A DNA stretch of 64,000 nucleotides from Desulfonatronospira thiodismutans ASO3-1 (GCF_000174435.1 NZ_ACJN02000002.1:434001-498000), one strand, 5' to 3'. Positions 7,284 to 16,014 are shown, numbered from the stretch's first letter. Notes: generated by a model from the letters alone, not told the origin. Numbers and translations are program-made.

Positions 7284-7382
7284 ATGTCGAACAAAGTCTT
7301 TTTGCCGACGCTCGTGCCTCGCGCGGCTGATTAGCAGCGTTTAGGCCAATAAGACAAGAAGTCGCGCACGATAGGAGATTGA

Positions 7383-9743
7383 ATGGAAAACGGACAACTG
7401 AACTGGATCGCCAACTTCATCTGGAATATCGCCGACGATGTGTTGCGCGATGTTTATGTGCGGGGTAAGTACCGCGACGTGATCCTGCCCATGACGGTCA
7501 TCCGCCGTCTTGACGCCTGCCTGGAGCCCACCAAGCAGGACGTCCTGAAGATGAGCGAGCAGCTGGACAAGGCGGGCGTGGCCAATAAGGTCGGCGCTCT
7601 ATCAAGGGCTGCCGGTGCGGACGCCAACCACGCCTTCTACAACGATTCGCCCTTTACCCTCCGCGATCTCCAGTCACGGGGAAAAGCGCAGCAACTCAAG
7701 GCCGATTTCGAGACCTACCTCGACGGCTTCAGCCCGAATGTCCAGGAGATTCTGGAGAAGTTCAAGTTCCGCAACCAGATACCCACGCTGGTCGATGCCG
7801 ACGCCCTCGGCCCGCTCATCGAGAAGTTCCTCAACCCGGATATCAACCTCTGCCCGCACCCGGTCCGCGACGTCGAGGGCAACGTCCGCCTGCCCGGCCT
7901 GGACAACCACGCCATGGGCACGATTTTCGAGGAACTGATCCGCCGCTTTAACGAGGAGAACAACGAGGAAGCGGGTGAGCACTTCACGCCCCGCGACGTC
8001 GTCAAGCTGATGGCCAACCTGATCTTCTGGCCCATCGCGGATGACATCCGGTCGGCCACCTATCGCGTCTATGACGGCGCGTGCGGCACCGGCGGCATGC
8101 TGACCGTCGCCGAGGACACCCTCCAAGGGCTTGCCTCCAGCCGAGGGAAGAACGTCTCCATCCATCTGTTCGGTCAGGAGGTCAACCCCGAGACCTACGC
8201 CATCAGCAAGGCCGACCTGCTGCTCAAGGGCGAAGGCCAGGGCGCGGAGAACATGAAGTTCGGCTCGACGCTCTCCCGTGACGCCTTCCCCTCCGGCGAG
8301 TTCGACTTCATGCTCTCCAATCCGCCCTACGGCAAGAGCTGGAAGATGGACCTCGACCGCATGGGCGGCAAGAAGGACATGTCCGACCATCGCTTCGTGG
8401 TCCAGCACGACGGCGACGAGTTGTCGCTCATCACCCGTTCCAGTGACGGCCAGCTCCTGTTTCTCGTCAACAAGCTGACCAAGATGGTCGAACCCACCGA
8501 GCGCAGTCCGCTGGGCAGCCGCATTGCCGAAGTCCACAACGGCTCGTCCCTGTTCACCGGAGACGCGGGCTCGGGCGAGTCCAACATCCGCCGTTGGATA
8601 ATCGAGAACGACTGGCTGGAAGCCATCATCGCGTTGCCGCTGAACATGTTCTACAATACCGGCATTGCCACCTATATCTGGGTGCTGACCAATGCCAAGC
8701 CCGAGGAGCGCAAGGGCAAGGTCCAGCTTATCGACGCCACCGACATCTACCAGCCCCTGCGCAAGAACATGGGTGCGAAGAACTGCGAGCTGTCCGAGGA
8801 GCAGATCAAGCAGATATGCGAGATGTTCCTCGCCTTCGAGGAAACCGAGCAGTCGAAGATCTTCCCCAATGCCGCCTTCGGATACTGGAAGATTCGTGTT
8901 GAACGTCCGCTGCGCCTGCACAGTCAACTGACCCGCAAGGCAATCCAGGGTCTGCGCTACGCCTCCGGCGACGAGGACATCCGCCAGGCCCTGCACGAAG
9001 AGTTCGGCGACACCATCTTTGAGAACTTCTCGTCCGTGCGCAAGCAGGTCGAGCAGACCCTCCACGACTGGGGCGGCAATGGAGATGAGGACTCCGACGG
9101 AGATGAAGACAGTGACACGCCCAAGCGAACAGTCATCCCGGAGAAGAAGCGCAAGAAGCTGCTCAAAGCCGACACCTGGAAGCGGGACAAAAAGCTCTAC
9201 GATGCAGCCCGCGCTCTGCGGGATGAACTTGGCGAGGATGTGTTCACCAACCACAACATCTTCCGTGACGCCGTGGCCGATGGGCTGAAGAAGCTGGGCA
9301 TCAAGCTGTCTGCCGGTGAGCAGAAGATTATCTTCAACGCTATGAGTTGGCGCGTTGAGGATGCGCCCCCGGTCATCAAGAAGGCCCACAAGCCGGGCAA
9401 GGCCGAAGTCGACCCGCTCCACGGATTGTATGCCAACCCTGAAGGCGACCCCGGGCTGGTTCTGGAATACGAACCAGACAGCGAACTGCGCGACAGCGAG
9501 CAGGTTCCGTTACTGGAAGAAGGTGGCATCGAGGCGTTCTTCCGCCGCGAGGTCCTGCCCCATGTCCCAGGGGCCTGGATCGACGAGTCGGCCACGAAGA
9601 TTGGCTACGAGATTTCCTTCACCCGCCACTTCTACAAGCCGCCGGAGCTGCGGCCGCTGGAAGAGATCAAGGTCGACCTGCTCGCCCTGCAGGAAGAAGG
9701 CGAAGGCCTGCTTGAAGAAATTGTCGGGGGGCAGAAGGCATGA
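7383..9743 (+). CDS. hsdM: Type I restriction-modification, methyltransferase subunit HsdM
   Basis: N6-adenine methyltransferase subunit that works with HsdS and supplies host protection. The N-terminal helical HsdM_N domain begins QLNWIANFIWNIADDVLRDV. The SAM-binding motif I is DGACGTGGM (about residues 230-238) and the catalytic motif IV is NPPYGKSW (about 313-320). At 786 residues it is longer than the usual 500-550, with a charged Asp/Glu/Lys-rich linker near 560-590 and a C-terminal extension. The stop overlaps hsdS by 4 bases. The region is clearly richer in G+C and GC-ending codons than the core genes, which suggests transfer. Confidence 0.96.
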   Translation: MENGQLNWIANFIWNIADDVLRDVYVRGKYRDVILPMTVIRRLDACLEPTKQDVLKMSEQLDKAGVANKVGALSRAAGADANHAFYNDSPFTLRDLQSRGKAQQLKADFETYLDGFSPNVQEILEKFKFRNQIPTLVDADALGPLIEKFLNPDINLCPHPVRDVEGNVRLPGLDNHAMGTIFEELIRRFNEENNEEAGEHFTPRDVVKLMANLIFWPIADDIRSATYRVYDGACGTGGMLTVAEDTLQGLASSRGKNVSIHLFGQEVNPETYAISKADLLLKGEGQGAENMKFGSTLSRDAFPSGEFDFMLSNPPYGKSWKMDLDRMGGKKDMSDHRFVVQHDGDELSLITRSSDGQLLFLVNKLTKMVEPTERSPLGSRIAEVHNGSSLFTGDAGSGESNIRRWIIENDWLEAIIALPLNMFYNTGIATYIWVLTNAKPEERKGKVQLIDATDIYQPLRKNMGAKNCELSEEQIKQICEMFLAFEETEQSKIFPNAAFGYWKIRVERPLRLHSQLTRKAIQGLRYASGDEDIRQALHEEFGDTIFENFSSVRKQVEQTLHDWGGNGDEDSDGDEDSDTPKRTVIPEKKRKKLLKADTWKRDKKLYDAARALRDELGEDVFTNHNIFRDAVADGLKKLGIKLSAGEQKIIFNAMSWRVEDAPPVIKKAHKPGKAEVDPLHGLYANPEGDPGLVLEYEPDSELRDSEQVPLLEEGGIEAFFRREVLPHVPGAWIDESATKIGYEISFTRHFYKPPELRPLEEIKVDLLALQEEGEGLLEEIVGGQKA

Positions 9744-11122
9744 TTGATGAATTGAAGCCATACGCCGAATACAAGGACAGCGGCCTGCCTTGGGCAAGCA
9801 AGATTCCCACGCATTGGAAGGTCAGACGCGCCAAGAACCTCTTTCGTTGCATCGACGTCAGGTCGAAGACCGGCACCGAGGAGAGATTGACCGTATCCGC
9901 AGAGCGCGGAGTGGTGCCCCGCAGTTCGATGAAGGTGACCATGTTCGAGGCCAAGTCGTACATCGGACATAAGCGCTGCTGGCCCGACGATTTGGTCATC
10001 AACAGCCTTTGGGCATGGGGACGCGGGCTTGGCGTGGCGAGGCACCACGGCCTTGTAAGCAGCGCATACGGGGTTTACCGGCTGAGACCAGAGTTTGACG
10101 AGTATGCTCCCTTCATCCACCACCTTGTTCGATCAAAGGTGTATCACTGGGAGCTCCGCACACGATCCAAAGGCGTGTGGATTTCTCGTCTTCAGTTGAC
10201 TGACGACGCTTTCCTGAGAGCACCAATCCTGGTGCCGTCGGTCGAGGAAGGTAAGGCCATCACGCGCTTTATCCGTGACATCGACCGCAAGGTCAATGCG
10301 TTCATCCGAAATCGGCGGCGGCTGATCAAGGTGTTGAACGAGCAGAAGCAGGCCATTATCAATCGCGCCGTGACTCGTGGCCTCGACCCCAACGTGCCCC
10401 TCAAACCCTCCGGCGTCGACTGGCTTGGCAATATCCCAAAGCACTGGGAGAAAAATCGGCTGAAGTTCCTGGTTCGTAACGTAAACGAGCAGACGTCGAC
10501 GCGGCAACCTGACGAAGTCTACGTTGCACTTGAACATGTCGAGGGGTGGACAGGGCGAATTACGCTGCCGAGCGAAGACATTGAATTTGGCAGTCAAGTA
10601 AAACGGTTCCATGTGGGTGACGTGCTCTTCGGCAAGCTACGCCCGTACTTGGCGAAGGTTACTCGCCCCAGCGTGAAGGGAGTCTGTGTCGGGGAGTTCC
10701 TTGTCTTGCGCCGCAAGAACGAGGCTCTGCTTCCAGAGTTTCTTGAACAAGAACTGCGATCTAAGCTGTTTATCGACATCATCAACAGCGCAACATTCGG
10801 GGCGAAGATGCCCCGGGCCGATTGGGACTTCATCGGAAATCTCTTGATCGTCTACCCACCGACGCATGCTGAACAATTGGAGATCCTATCAGACACCGGT
10901 AAGCAAACAGCCTCACTTCAGGCGGCTATCGATAAAGCCAATCGAGAAGTCAGCCTCATCCAAGAGTATCGCACCCGCCTGATCGCCGACGTGGTCACCG
11001 GCAAGGTGGACGTCAGAAATGTGAAGTGTGAAGGGAGAAGTGTGAATGAAGAAGAATTTGAAGATATTGAGGAGGTAGAAAAAGCGGTCGACTTGCTGGA
11101 GGAATCTGAAGATGACAAATAA
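9740..11122 (+). CDS. hsdS: Type I restriction-modification, specificity subunit HsdS
   Basis: DNA-recognition subunit of the type I complex, 460 residues. It has the two-fold layout: target recognition domain 1 begins YKDSGLPWASKIPTHWKVRR (about 11-30), a conserved helical spacer follows (ITRFIRDIDRKVNAFIRNRR to LNEQKQAIINRAVTRGLD), and domain 2 begins GVDWLGNIPKHWEKNRLKFL. The second spacer ends EYRTRLIADVVTGKVDV. The last 35 residues are an unusual acidic tail whose first part is encoded by one arm of a 32-bp inverted repeat. It overlaps hsdM by 4 and the next gene by 11 bases. Confidence 0.95.
   Translation: MIDELKPYAEYKDSGLPWASKIPTHWKVRRAKNLFRCIDVRSKTGTEERLTVSAERGVVPRSSMKVTMFEAKSYIGHKRCWPDDLVINSLWAWGRGLGVARHHGLVSSAYGVYRLRPEFDEYAPFIHHLVRSKVYHWELRTRSKGVWISRLQLTDDAFLRAPILVPSVEEGKAITRFIRDIDRKVNAFIRNRRRLIKVLNEQKQAIINRAVTRGLDPNVPLKPSGVDWLGNIPKHWEKNRLKFLVRNVNEQTSTRQPDEVYVALEHVEGWTGRITLPSEDIEFGSQVKRFHVGDVLFGKLRPYLAKVTRPSVKGVCVGEFLVLRRKNEALLPEFLEQELRSKLFIDIINSATFGAKMPRADWDFIGNLLIVYPPTHAEQLEILSDTGKQTASLQAAIDKANREVSLIQEYRTRLIADVVTGKVDVRNVKCEGRSVNEEEFEDIEEVEKAVDLLEESEDDK
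11016..11047. repeat. Left arm of 32-bp inverted repeat around four-helix-bundle gene
   Basis: Its reverse complement matches 11489-11520 at 28 of 32 bases. The core is TGAAGTGTGA. The arm lies inside the 3' end of hsdS and is read in frame. Confidence 0.8.
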
Positions 11123-11483
11123 GCGTCCGCCAGAAATTACAGAACGCGCTTTTCAATTCGCGATACGGATTGTCACATTGTGTCAGCACCTGGACGAAAA
11201 GCCGGGCGTGTCCAGAACGCTGGCAAAACAACTGCTGCGTGCAGGAACTTCCATCGGCGCCATTCTCGAGGAAGGCAGAGGCTCTCAGTCCGAAGCGGAT
11301 TATCTAACCAAATGCTCCATTGCGTGTAAGGAAGCACGGGAAACCCTGTATTGGTTGAAATTGCTCGCCGCGTCAGAAATGCTGCCGGCAAACCGCCTCT
11401 CGGCAATGACAAAGGAATGTGATGAACTTGTAGCCATCTTGACTACTATAGCCAAACGGCTCAAGGAGAAACGGAATGGCTGA
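11112..11483 (+). CDS. Four-helix-bundle protein (S23/IVP family) within the restriction operon
   Basis: A 123-residue protein of the 23S-rRNA intervening-sequence protein family. Four helices are recognisable, with the motif VSRTLAKQLLRAGTSIGAIL and EEGRG..SEADYLTKCSIACKEARETLYWL. It starts at ATG 11112, overlapping hsdS by 11 bases, and its end overlaps the DUF1016 gene by 8. Relatives are encoded in intervening sequences of 23S rRNA genes and as the Avd protein of diversity-generating retroelements; here there is neither rRNA nor a reverse transcriptase. The 32-bp inverted repeats around it suggest it arrived as a small cassette. Its role in restriction is unknown. Confidence 0.88.
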   Translation: MTNKRPPEITERAFQFAIRIVTLCQHLDEKPGVSRTLAKQLLRAGTSIGAILEEGRGSQSEADYLTKCSIACKEARETLYWLKLLAASEMLPANRLSAMTKECDELVAILTTIAKRLKEKRNG

Positions 11484-12513
11484 ACAAAATTCACCCTTCA
11501 CCCCTCACACTTCAAATTTCTACCCCGACCTGCTGGCGGAGATCAAGGAACGTGTCCGCGCCGCCCAGTACGAGGCCCTCAAGGCAGTCAACACTGAGTT
11601 GGTCGGGCTGTATTGGGATATCGGGCGGATGATCGTGGAGCGGCAGGCGGACGCCAAGCACGGTTCGGCCATCGCGGATCAGCTATCCAAGGATCTTCGG
11701 GCCGAATTCCCGGGGATTGGCGGGTTTTCCCGTCGCAACATCTTCTATATGCGGGAGTTCTACCTGCTGTACCGTGACGACGAGCGAGTGCAACCACTGG
11801 TTGCACAAATCGGCTGGACCCACAATCTAGCCATTCTCCAACGTTGCAAGGACCCCCTGAAGCGCGAATTCTACCTTCGCATGACCCGCAAGTTCGGCTG
11901 GTCCAAGAACGTGCTCATTCATCAGATCGAGAACCAGAGTTACGAGAAATCGCTGCTGGGGCAGACCAATTTCGACCAGGCGCTGACGCCGGAATTGCGC
12001 GCACAGGCCAAATTGGCGGTGAAGGACGAGTACACTTTTGATTTTCTGGAGCTGGGCGAGGAGCACAGCGAACGTGAGTTGGAGCGGGCGCTGATTGGCC
12101 GCATCGAGGGTTTCCTTCGGGCCATGGGCGGCATGTTCGCCTTTATGGGCAGCCAGTACCGCCTGAACGTTGACGGCGAAGAATACTTAATCGATTTACT
12201 GCTGTTCCACCGCCGCTTGCGCTGTCTGGTCGCAATTGATCTGAAGATCGGCAAATTCAAGCCGGAGTACGTCGGCAAGATGCAGTTCTACCTGACCGCC
12301 CTGGACAAGCAGGTACGCCAGGAAGACGAAAATCCTGCCATCGGCATCATTCTATGCAAGGAGAAGAATCGCACGGTTGTCGAATATGCCTTGCACGACG
12401 CCCGAAAACCGATCGGTGTGGCGACCTATGAAATCACCAGGACATTGCCGCAATCGCTGGAAGGCGAACTGCCGTCGCCGGAGGACATCGCTCAATTGCT
12501 GGAGGATCTCTGA
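11476..12513 (+). CDS. DUF1016/YhcG-type PD-(D/E)XK nuclease
   Basis: A 345-residue protein of the YhcG/DUF1016 family. The N-terminal domain holds NTELVGLYWDIGRMIVERQ, FSRRNIFYMREFYLLY and WTHNLAILQRCKDP. The C-terminal nuclease domain (about 200-335) has YLIDLLLFHRRLRCLVAIDL followed by KIGKFKPEYVGKMQFYL, giving the D...DxK active-site pattern near residues 240-257. Such nucleases often accompany type I restriction operons and are proposed to act in DNA cleavage or repair. The first 15 residues (NSPFTPHTSNF) are encoded by the right arm of the inverted repeat. The gene ends in TGATG with hsdR. Confidence 0.92.
   Translation: MAEQNSPFTPHTSNFYPDLLAEIKERVRAAQYEALKAVNTELVGLYWDIGRMIVERQADAKHGSAIADQLSKDLRAEFPGIGGFSRRNIFYMREFYLLYRDDERVQPLVAQIGWTHNLAILQRCKDPLKREFYLRMTRKFGWSKNVLIHQIENQSYEKSLLGQTNFDQALTPELRAQAKLAVKDEYTFDFLELGEEHSERELERALIGRIEGFLRAMGGMFAFMGSQYRLNVDGEEYLIDLLLFHRRLRCLVAIDLKIGKFKPEYVGKMQFYLTALDKQVRQEDENPAIGIILCKEKNRTVVEYALHDARKPIGVATYEITRTLPQSLEGELPSPEDIAQLLEDL
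11489..11520. repeat. Right arm of 32-bp inverted repeat around four-helix-bundle gene
   Basis: Partner of 11016-11047. It lies in the first codons of the DUF1016 gene, directly after the four-helix-bundle stop, and is read in frame. Confidence 0.8.
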
Positions 12514-15500
12514 TGCCGACCGATACAAGCGAAAAAGGGCTGGAAACACTGATTGTCGAGTCGCTCGTCAACGAGGCGGGCTACGTCCAGGGCAGCAACG
12601 ATGACTACAGCCGCGAGCATGTCATGGACCTGGCGAAGCTGCGCGAGTTTCTGGAGGCTACGCAGCCTGAAACGGTCGAAACCCTGGCCCTGGATCAGGA
12701 CTGCCCCAAGCGGACGCAGTTTCTGCATCGCCTGGACGCGGAGATCGCCAAGCGAGGCGTCATCGACGTGCTGCGCAAAGGCGTCAAGCATGGGCCGGTA
12801 AGCCTGGACCTGTTCTACGGCACGCCTACGCCGGGCAACACCAAGGCGGCCCAGTTGCACGCGGCCAATATCTTCAGCGCGACGCGGCAGCTTCGCTACA
12901 GCCAGGACGAGACACAGCTCGCCCTGGATCTGGGCATCTTCATCAACGGTCTGCCGGTGGCGACGTTCGAGTTGAAGAACTCGCTGACCAAGCAGACAGT
13001 CAACGACGCGGTGCGGCAATACAAGCGGGACCGCAGCCCGAATGAGCCGCTGTTCAAGTTCGGCCGCTGCATGGTGCATTTCGCGGTGGACGACAACGAG
13101 GTGCAAATGTGCACCCACCTCAAGGGCAAGGACTCGTGGTTCCTGCCGTTTAACCAGGGCTGGAACGACGGAGCCGGGAACCCGCCCAACCCTGACGGGC
13201 TCAAGACCGACTACCTCTGGAAGCGGATTCTCACCAAGCTAGGCCTGACCGACATCCTGGAAAACTACGCCGAGATCGTCGAGGAGAAGGACGAGCGCGG
13301 ACGAAAGAAGCATCCGAAGCAGATATTTCCCCGCTATCACCAGCTTGACGCGGTCCGCAAATTGCTGGCCGATGCTGCCGTCAAGGGTGCGGGTGAGAAG
13401 TACCTCATCCAGCACTCGGCGGGCAGCGGCAAGAGTAACTCCATCGCCTGGCTGGCCCACCAGTTGATCAGCCTGGAAGATGGCCTGCCTGCCGAAGCCT
13501 CTGCCTGTGCAGCTGGCACGGCAGTCAGGTCGGCGCAGGCAGGCGGCAGGTCTGTCTTCGATTCCGTCGTGGTCATTACGGACCGGCGGGTGCTGGACAA
13601 GCAGATTCGCAACACGATCAGGCAGTTCGCCCAGGTGTCGTCGGTGGTCGGGGCGGTGACGGGAGAATCCGGGAGCAAAACGCAGCAGCTCAGCGGATTC
13701 CTGAAGGCGGGGAAGAAGATCATCATATCGACGGTGCAGACGTTCCCGTTCATCCTGGATGCGATCGGGGACGAACATCGCGGGAAGCGGTTTGCTATCA
13801 TCATCGACGAGGCCCATTCCAGCCAGGGCGGGAAGACCTCGGCGAAGATGCACATGGCGCTTGAAGATCTTGGTGAATACAAAACATCCTGGGAAGAGCT
13901 TGATGCTGAAGACAAGATCAACAGGATCATGGAGTCGCGGAAGATGCTGGCCAACGCCAGCTACTTCGCCTTCACAGCCACGCCCAAGAACAAGACGCTG
14001 GAGATCTTCGGGATTCCGGGCAAGCCGGTGGACGGTAAGGTTCCCTACCGGCCTTTCCACAGCTACACGATGAAGCAGGCGATCCAGGAGGGGTTCATCC
14101 TGGACGTTCTGGCGCACTACACGCCCGTCAACACTTGGAGTCGTCTGGCCAAGGAAGTGGAAGACGACCCCGAATTCGACACGAAGAAGGCACTGAAGAA
14201 GCTGCGGCGTTACGTCGAGTCGCACGATCACGCCATCCGGACGAAGGCCGAGATCATGGTGGTCCACTTCCACGAGCAAGTGGTTGCCCGGAGGAAGATC
14301 GGCGGCCGGGCACGGGCTATGATCATCTGCAGCAGCATCAAGCGGGCGATCCAGTACTACGAGGCCGTCTCGGCCTACCTCAGGGAGCGCAAGAGCCCGT
14401 ACCACGCCATAGTGGCGTTCTCCGACTTCGAGCAGGACGGCAAGAAGATCACCGAGGCATCCCTGAACGGGTTCCCGAGCAGCAAGATAGAGGAGTACTT
14501 CAAGGCGGGCGAGATCAAGGACATCTCGGGCAAAGACCCGTATCGCTTCCTGATCGTGGCCGACAAGTTCCAGACCGGTTACGACGAGCCGCTTCTGCAC
14601 ACGATGTATGTGGACAAGGTGCTCTCCGGCATCAAAGCGGTGCAGACGCTATCGCGGCTGAACCGGGCGCACCCGCAGAAAACCGACACGTTCGTGCTGG
14701 ACTTCATGAACGACGCCGACACAATCAAGGCTGCGTTCTCAGATTACTACCGCACGACGGTGCTCAGCGAAGAGACCGATCCCAACAAGCTGCACGACCT
14801 GAAGGCGGCCCTGGATGGCTATCAGGTGTATTCCTATGAGCAGGTCGACCAGTTGGTCCGACTGTTCCTCGACGGCGAAGACCGGGACAACCTGGACCCG
14901 ATTCTGGACGTATGCGTGGGCGTCTACAACGACGAGCTGGACGAAGATGGGCAGGTGGACTTCAAGGGCAAGGCGAAGGCGTTCACGCGCACGTACCAGT
15001 TCCTGGCGTCGGTGCTGCCCTATACCAATGCCGAGTGGGAGAAGTTGTCCATCTTCCTGAACTTCCTGATTCCCAAGCTCCCGGCACCCGTCGAGCAGGA
15101 CCTGTCCAAAGGCATCCTCGAAGCCATCGATATGGACAGCTACCGCGCCGAGGTTAAGCAGATGATGCAGCTCGCGCTTCCGGATGAAGACGCTGAGATC
15201 GGGCCCGTCCCAACGAGTGGCGGCGGACGAAAGCCGGAGCCCGAGCTGGACGCACTGAGCAATATTCTCAAGGCATTCAACGATCGGTTCGGCAACATCG
15301 AGTGGGAAGATGCGGATCGCATCCGCAAGGTGATTACCGAAGATATACCGGCCAAGGTGAAGGAAGATCAGGCGTACCAGAACGCTATGAAGAACAGCAG
15401 CAAATCGGCGGCGCGGCTGGAGCACGACAGGGCACTTGAGAAGGTGGTCATCGAGATGCTGTCCGACCATACGGAGTTGTTCAAGCAGTTCAGCGACAAC

Positions 15501-15563
15501 CCCGGCTTCAAGAAGTGGCTGGCGGACACGATCTTCGGGGTGACCTATGATGAGACTGTATAG
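12513..15563 (+). CDS. hsdR: Type I restriction-modification, endonuclease/translocase subunit HsdR
   Basis: Motor and nuclease subunit, 1016 residues, which translocates DNA with ATP and cleaves unmodified DNA. The N-terminal nuclease core is LDLGIFINGLPVATFELKN (about 137-155). The helicase has Walker A SAGSGKSNS (about 302-310), DEAH (about 431-434), FTATP (about 486) and ADKFQTGYDEPLL (about 683). Residues about 324-346 (PAEASACAAGTAVRSAQAGG) are an Ala/Gly-rich insertion encoded by a palindromic DNA segment, placed between Walker A and VFDSVVVITDRRVLD. The frame remains open, so the protein may be active. It starts at ATG 12513, sharing one base with the preceding stop. Confidence 0.95.
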   Translation: MPTDTSEKGLETLIVESLVNEAGYVQGSNDDYSREHVMDLAKLREFLEATQPETVETLALDQDCPKRTQFLHRLDAEIAKRGVIDVLRKGVKHGPVSLDLFYGTPTPGNTKAAQLHAANIFSATRQLRYSQDETQLALDLGIFINGLPVATFELKNSLTKQTVNDAVRQYKRDRSPNEPLFKFGRCMVHFAVDDNEVQMCTHLKGKDSWFLPFNQGWNDGAGNPPNPDGLKTDYLWKRILTKLGLTDILENYAEIVEEKDERGRKKHPKQIFPRYHQLDAVRKLLADAAVKGAGEKYLIQHSAGSGKSNSIAWLAHQLISLEDGLPAEASACAAGTAVRSAQAGGRSVFDSVVVITDRRVLDKQIRNTIRQFAQVSSVVGAVTGESGSKTQQLSGFLKAGKKIIISTVQTFPFILDAIGDEHRGKRFAIIIDEAHSSQGGKTSAKMHMALEDLGEYKTSWEELDAEDKINRIMESRKMLANASYFAFTATPKNKTLEIFGIPGKPVDGKVPYRPFHSYTMKQAIQEGFILDVLAHYTPVNTWSRLAKEVEDDPEFDTKKALKKLRRYVESHDHAIRTKAEIMVVHFHEQVVARRKIGGRARAMIICSSIKRAIQYYEAVSAYLRERKSPYHAIVAFSDFEQDGKKITEASLNGFPSSKIEEYFKAGEIKDISGKDPYRFLIVADKFQTGYDEPLLHTMYVDKVLSGIKAVQTLSRLNRAHPQKTDTFVLDFMNDADTIKAAFSDYYRTTVLSEETDPNKLHDLKAALDGYQVYSYEQVDQLVRLFLDGEDRDNLDPILDVCVGVYNDELDEDGQVDFKGKAKAFTRTYQFLASVLPYTNAEWEKLSIFLNFLIPKLPAPVEQDLSKGILEAIDMDSYRAEVKQMMQLALPDEDAEIGPVPTSGGGRKPEPELDALSNILKAFNDRFGNIEWEDADRIRKVITEDIPAKVKEDQAYQNAMKNSSKSAARLEHDRALEKVVIEMLSDHTELFKQFSDNPGFKKWLADTIFGVTYDETV
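13484..13550. repeat. In-frame palindromic insertion inside hsdR
   Basis: The DNA here can fold on itself. CCTGCCG...GCCTGTGC on the left pairs imperfectly with GCGCAGGCAGGCGGCAGG on the right, and an inner hairpin CTGCC(T)GTGC / GGCACGGCAG lies at 13500-13523. It encodes about 22 extra residues with no counterpart that I recall in related HsdR proteins. Frame is kept. Confidence 0.6.
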
Positions 15564-15580
15564 CAGGGAAATGAAAAACA

Positions 15581-15733
15581 GTTTGTTCGGCTCGGACCCA
15601 GACAACATACTGAAAATATTCAACAAGAGATTGTTTTTTGCTTGATTTTGAGTCTTAGAACCACCATTTTGATGTGGAAAAAGCAGTTCTAAACATCTAT
15701 TCTCCGAAGTGACAACTATCCAGATACATGGGG
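15581..15733 (+). repeat. Structured ~150-bp repeat, copy C
   Basis: Third member, starting 18 bp after the hsdR stop. The outer arms TTAGAAC/GTTCTAA are perfect (15655-15692). The inner hairpin pairs CCA-CAT with ATGTGG across a TTTG loop. The right end is ACATGGGG. Confidence 0.75.
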
Positions 15734-15740
15734 ACGATTT

Positions 15741-15893
15741 GATGACGAAATATTCTTGCTACGAGCATAGCCAGTCCTCCGAAACGCCAGTATTTATTCC
15801 GGAAGAGGATGAGCTTAGGCGGGATATTGAGTCGCTCAGAACGTGGAGGGAAGATTTCAAAAAAAGACCTGCTGCTGAGGTGTATCATGCCTG
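15741..15893 (+). CDS. Small protein of unknown function, possibly a fragment
   Basis: A 50-residue frame beginning MTKYSCYEHSQSSETPVFIP and rich in charged residues (EEDELRRDIESLRTWREDF). It starts 8 bp after repeat copy C. No strong ribosome site is visible. I do not recognise a family. It may be the N-terminus of a truncated gene, as for other remnants in this island, or a genuine small protein. Confidence 0.35.
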
Positions 15894-16014
15894 AGCGTGT
15901 TCGCTGCGAACGCTACATCCAGAAAATGATCATGGCTTTGCTCTTCAACCTTCGACTAATCGTCAGGGGCGCCGGACTGCAGGACGCAAAGTGTGCGGGG
16001 AGAACGGCACCGAC

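Noticed and set aside
7674-9422. Long open frame (582 codons) on the minus strand inside hsdM
   Set aside because: It mirrors the high-GC codon use of hsdM, has low-complexity Leu/Gly/Val-rich content, and overlaps a clearly functional gene with intact motifs.
13239-14600. Long minus-strand frame (453 codons) inside hsdR
   Set aside because: Antisense shadow of hsdR in GC-rich DNA; no domain pattern and no ribosome site.
15655-15692. TTAGAAC/GTTCTAA arms as integron attC R boxes
   Set aside because: They do not fit the RYYYAAC/GTTRRRY pattern, and all copies are followed by different non-cassette DNA in the same orientation.
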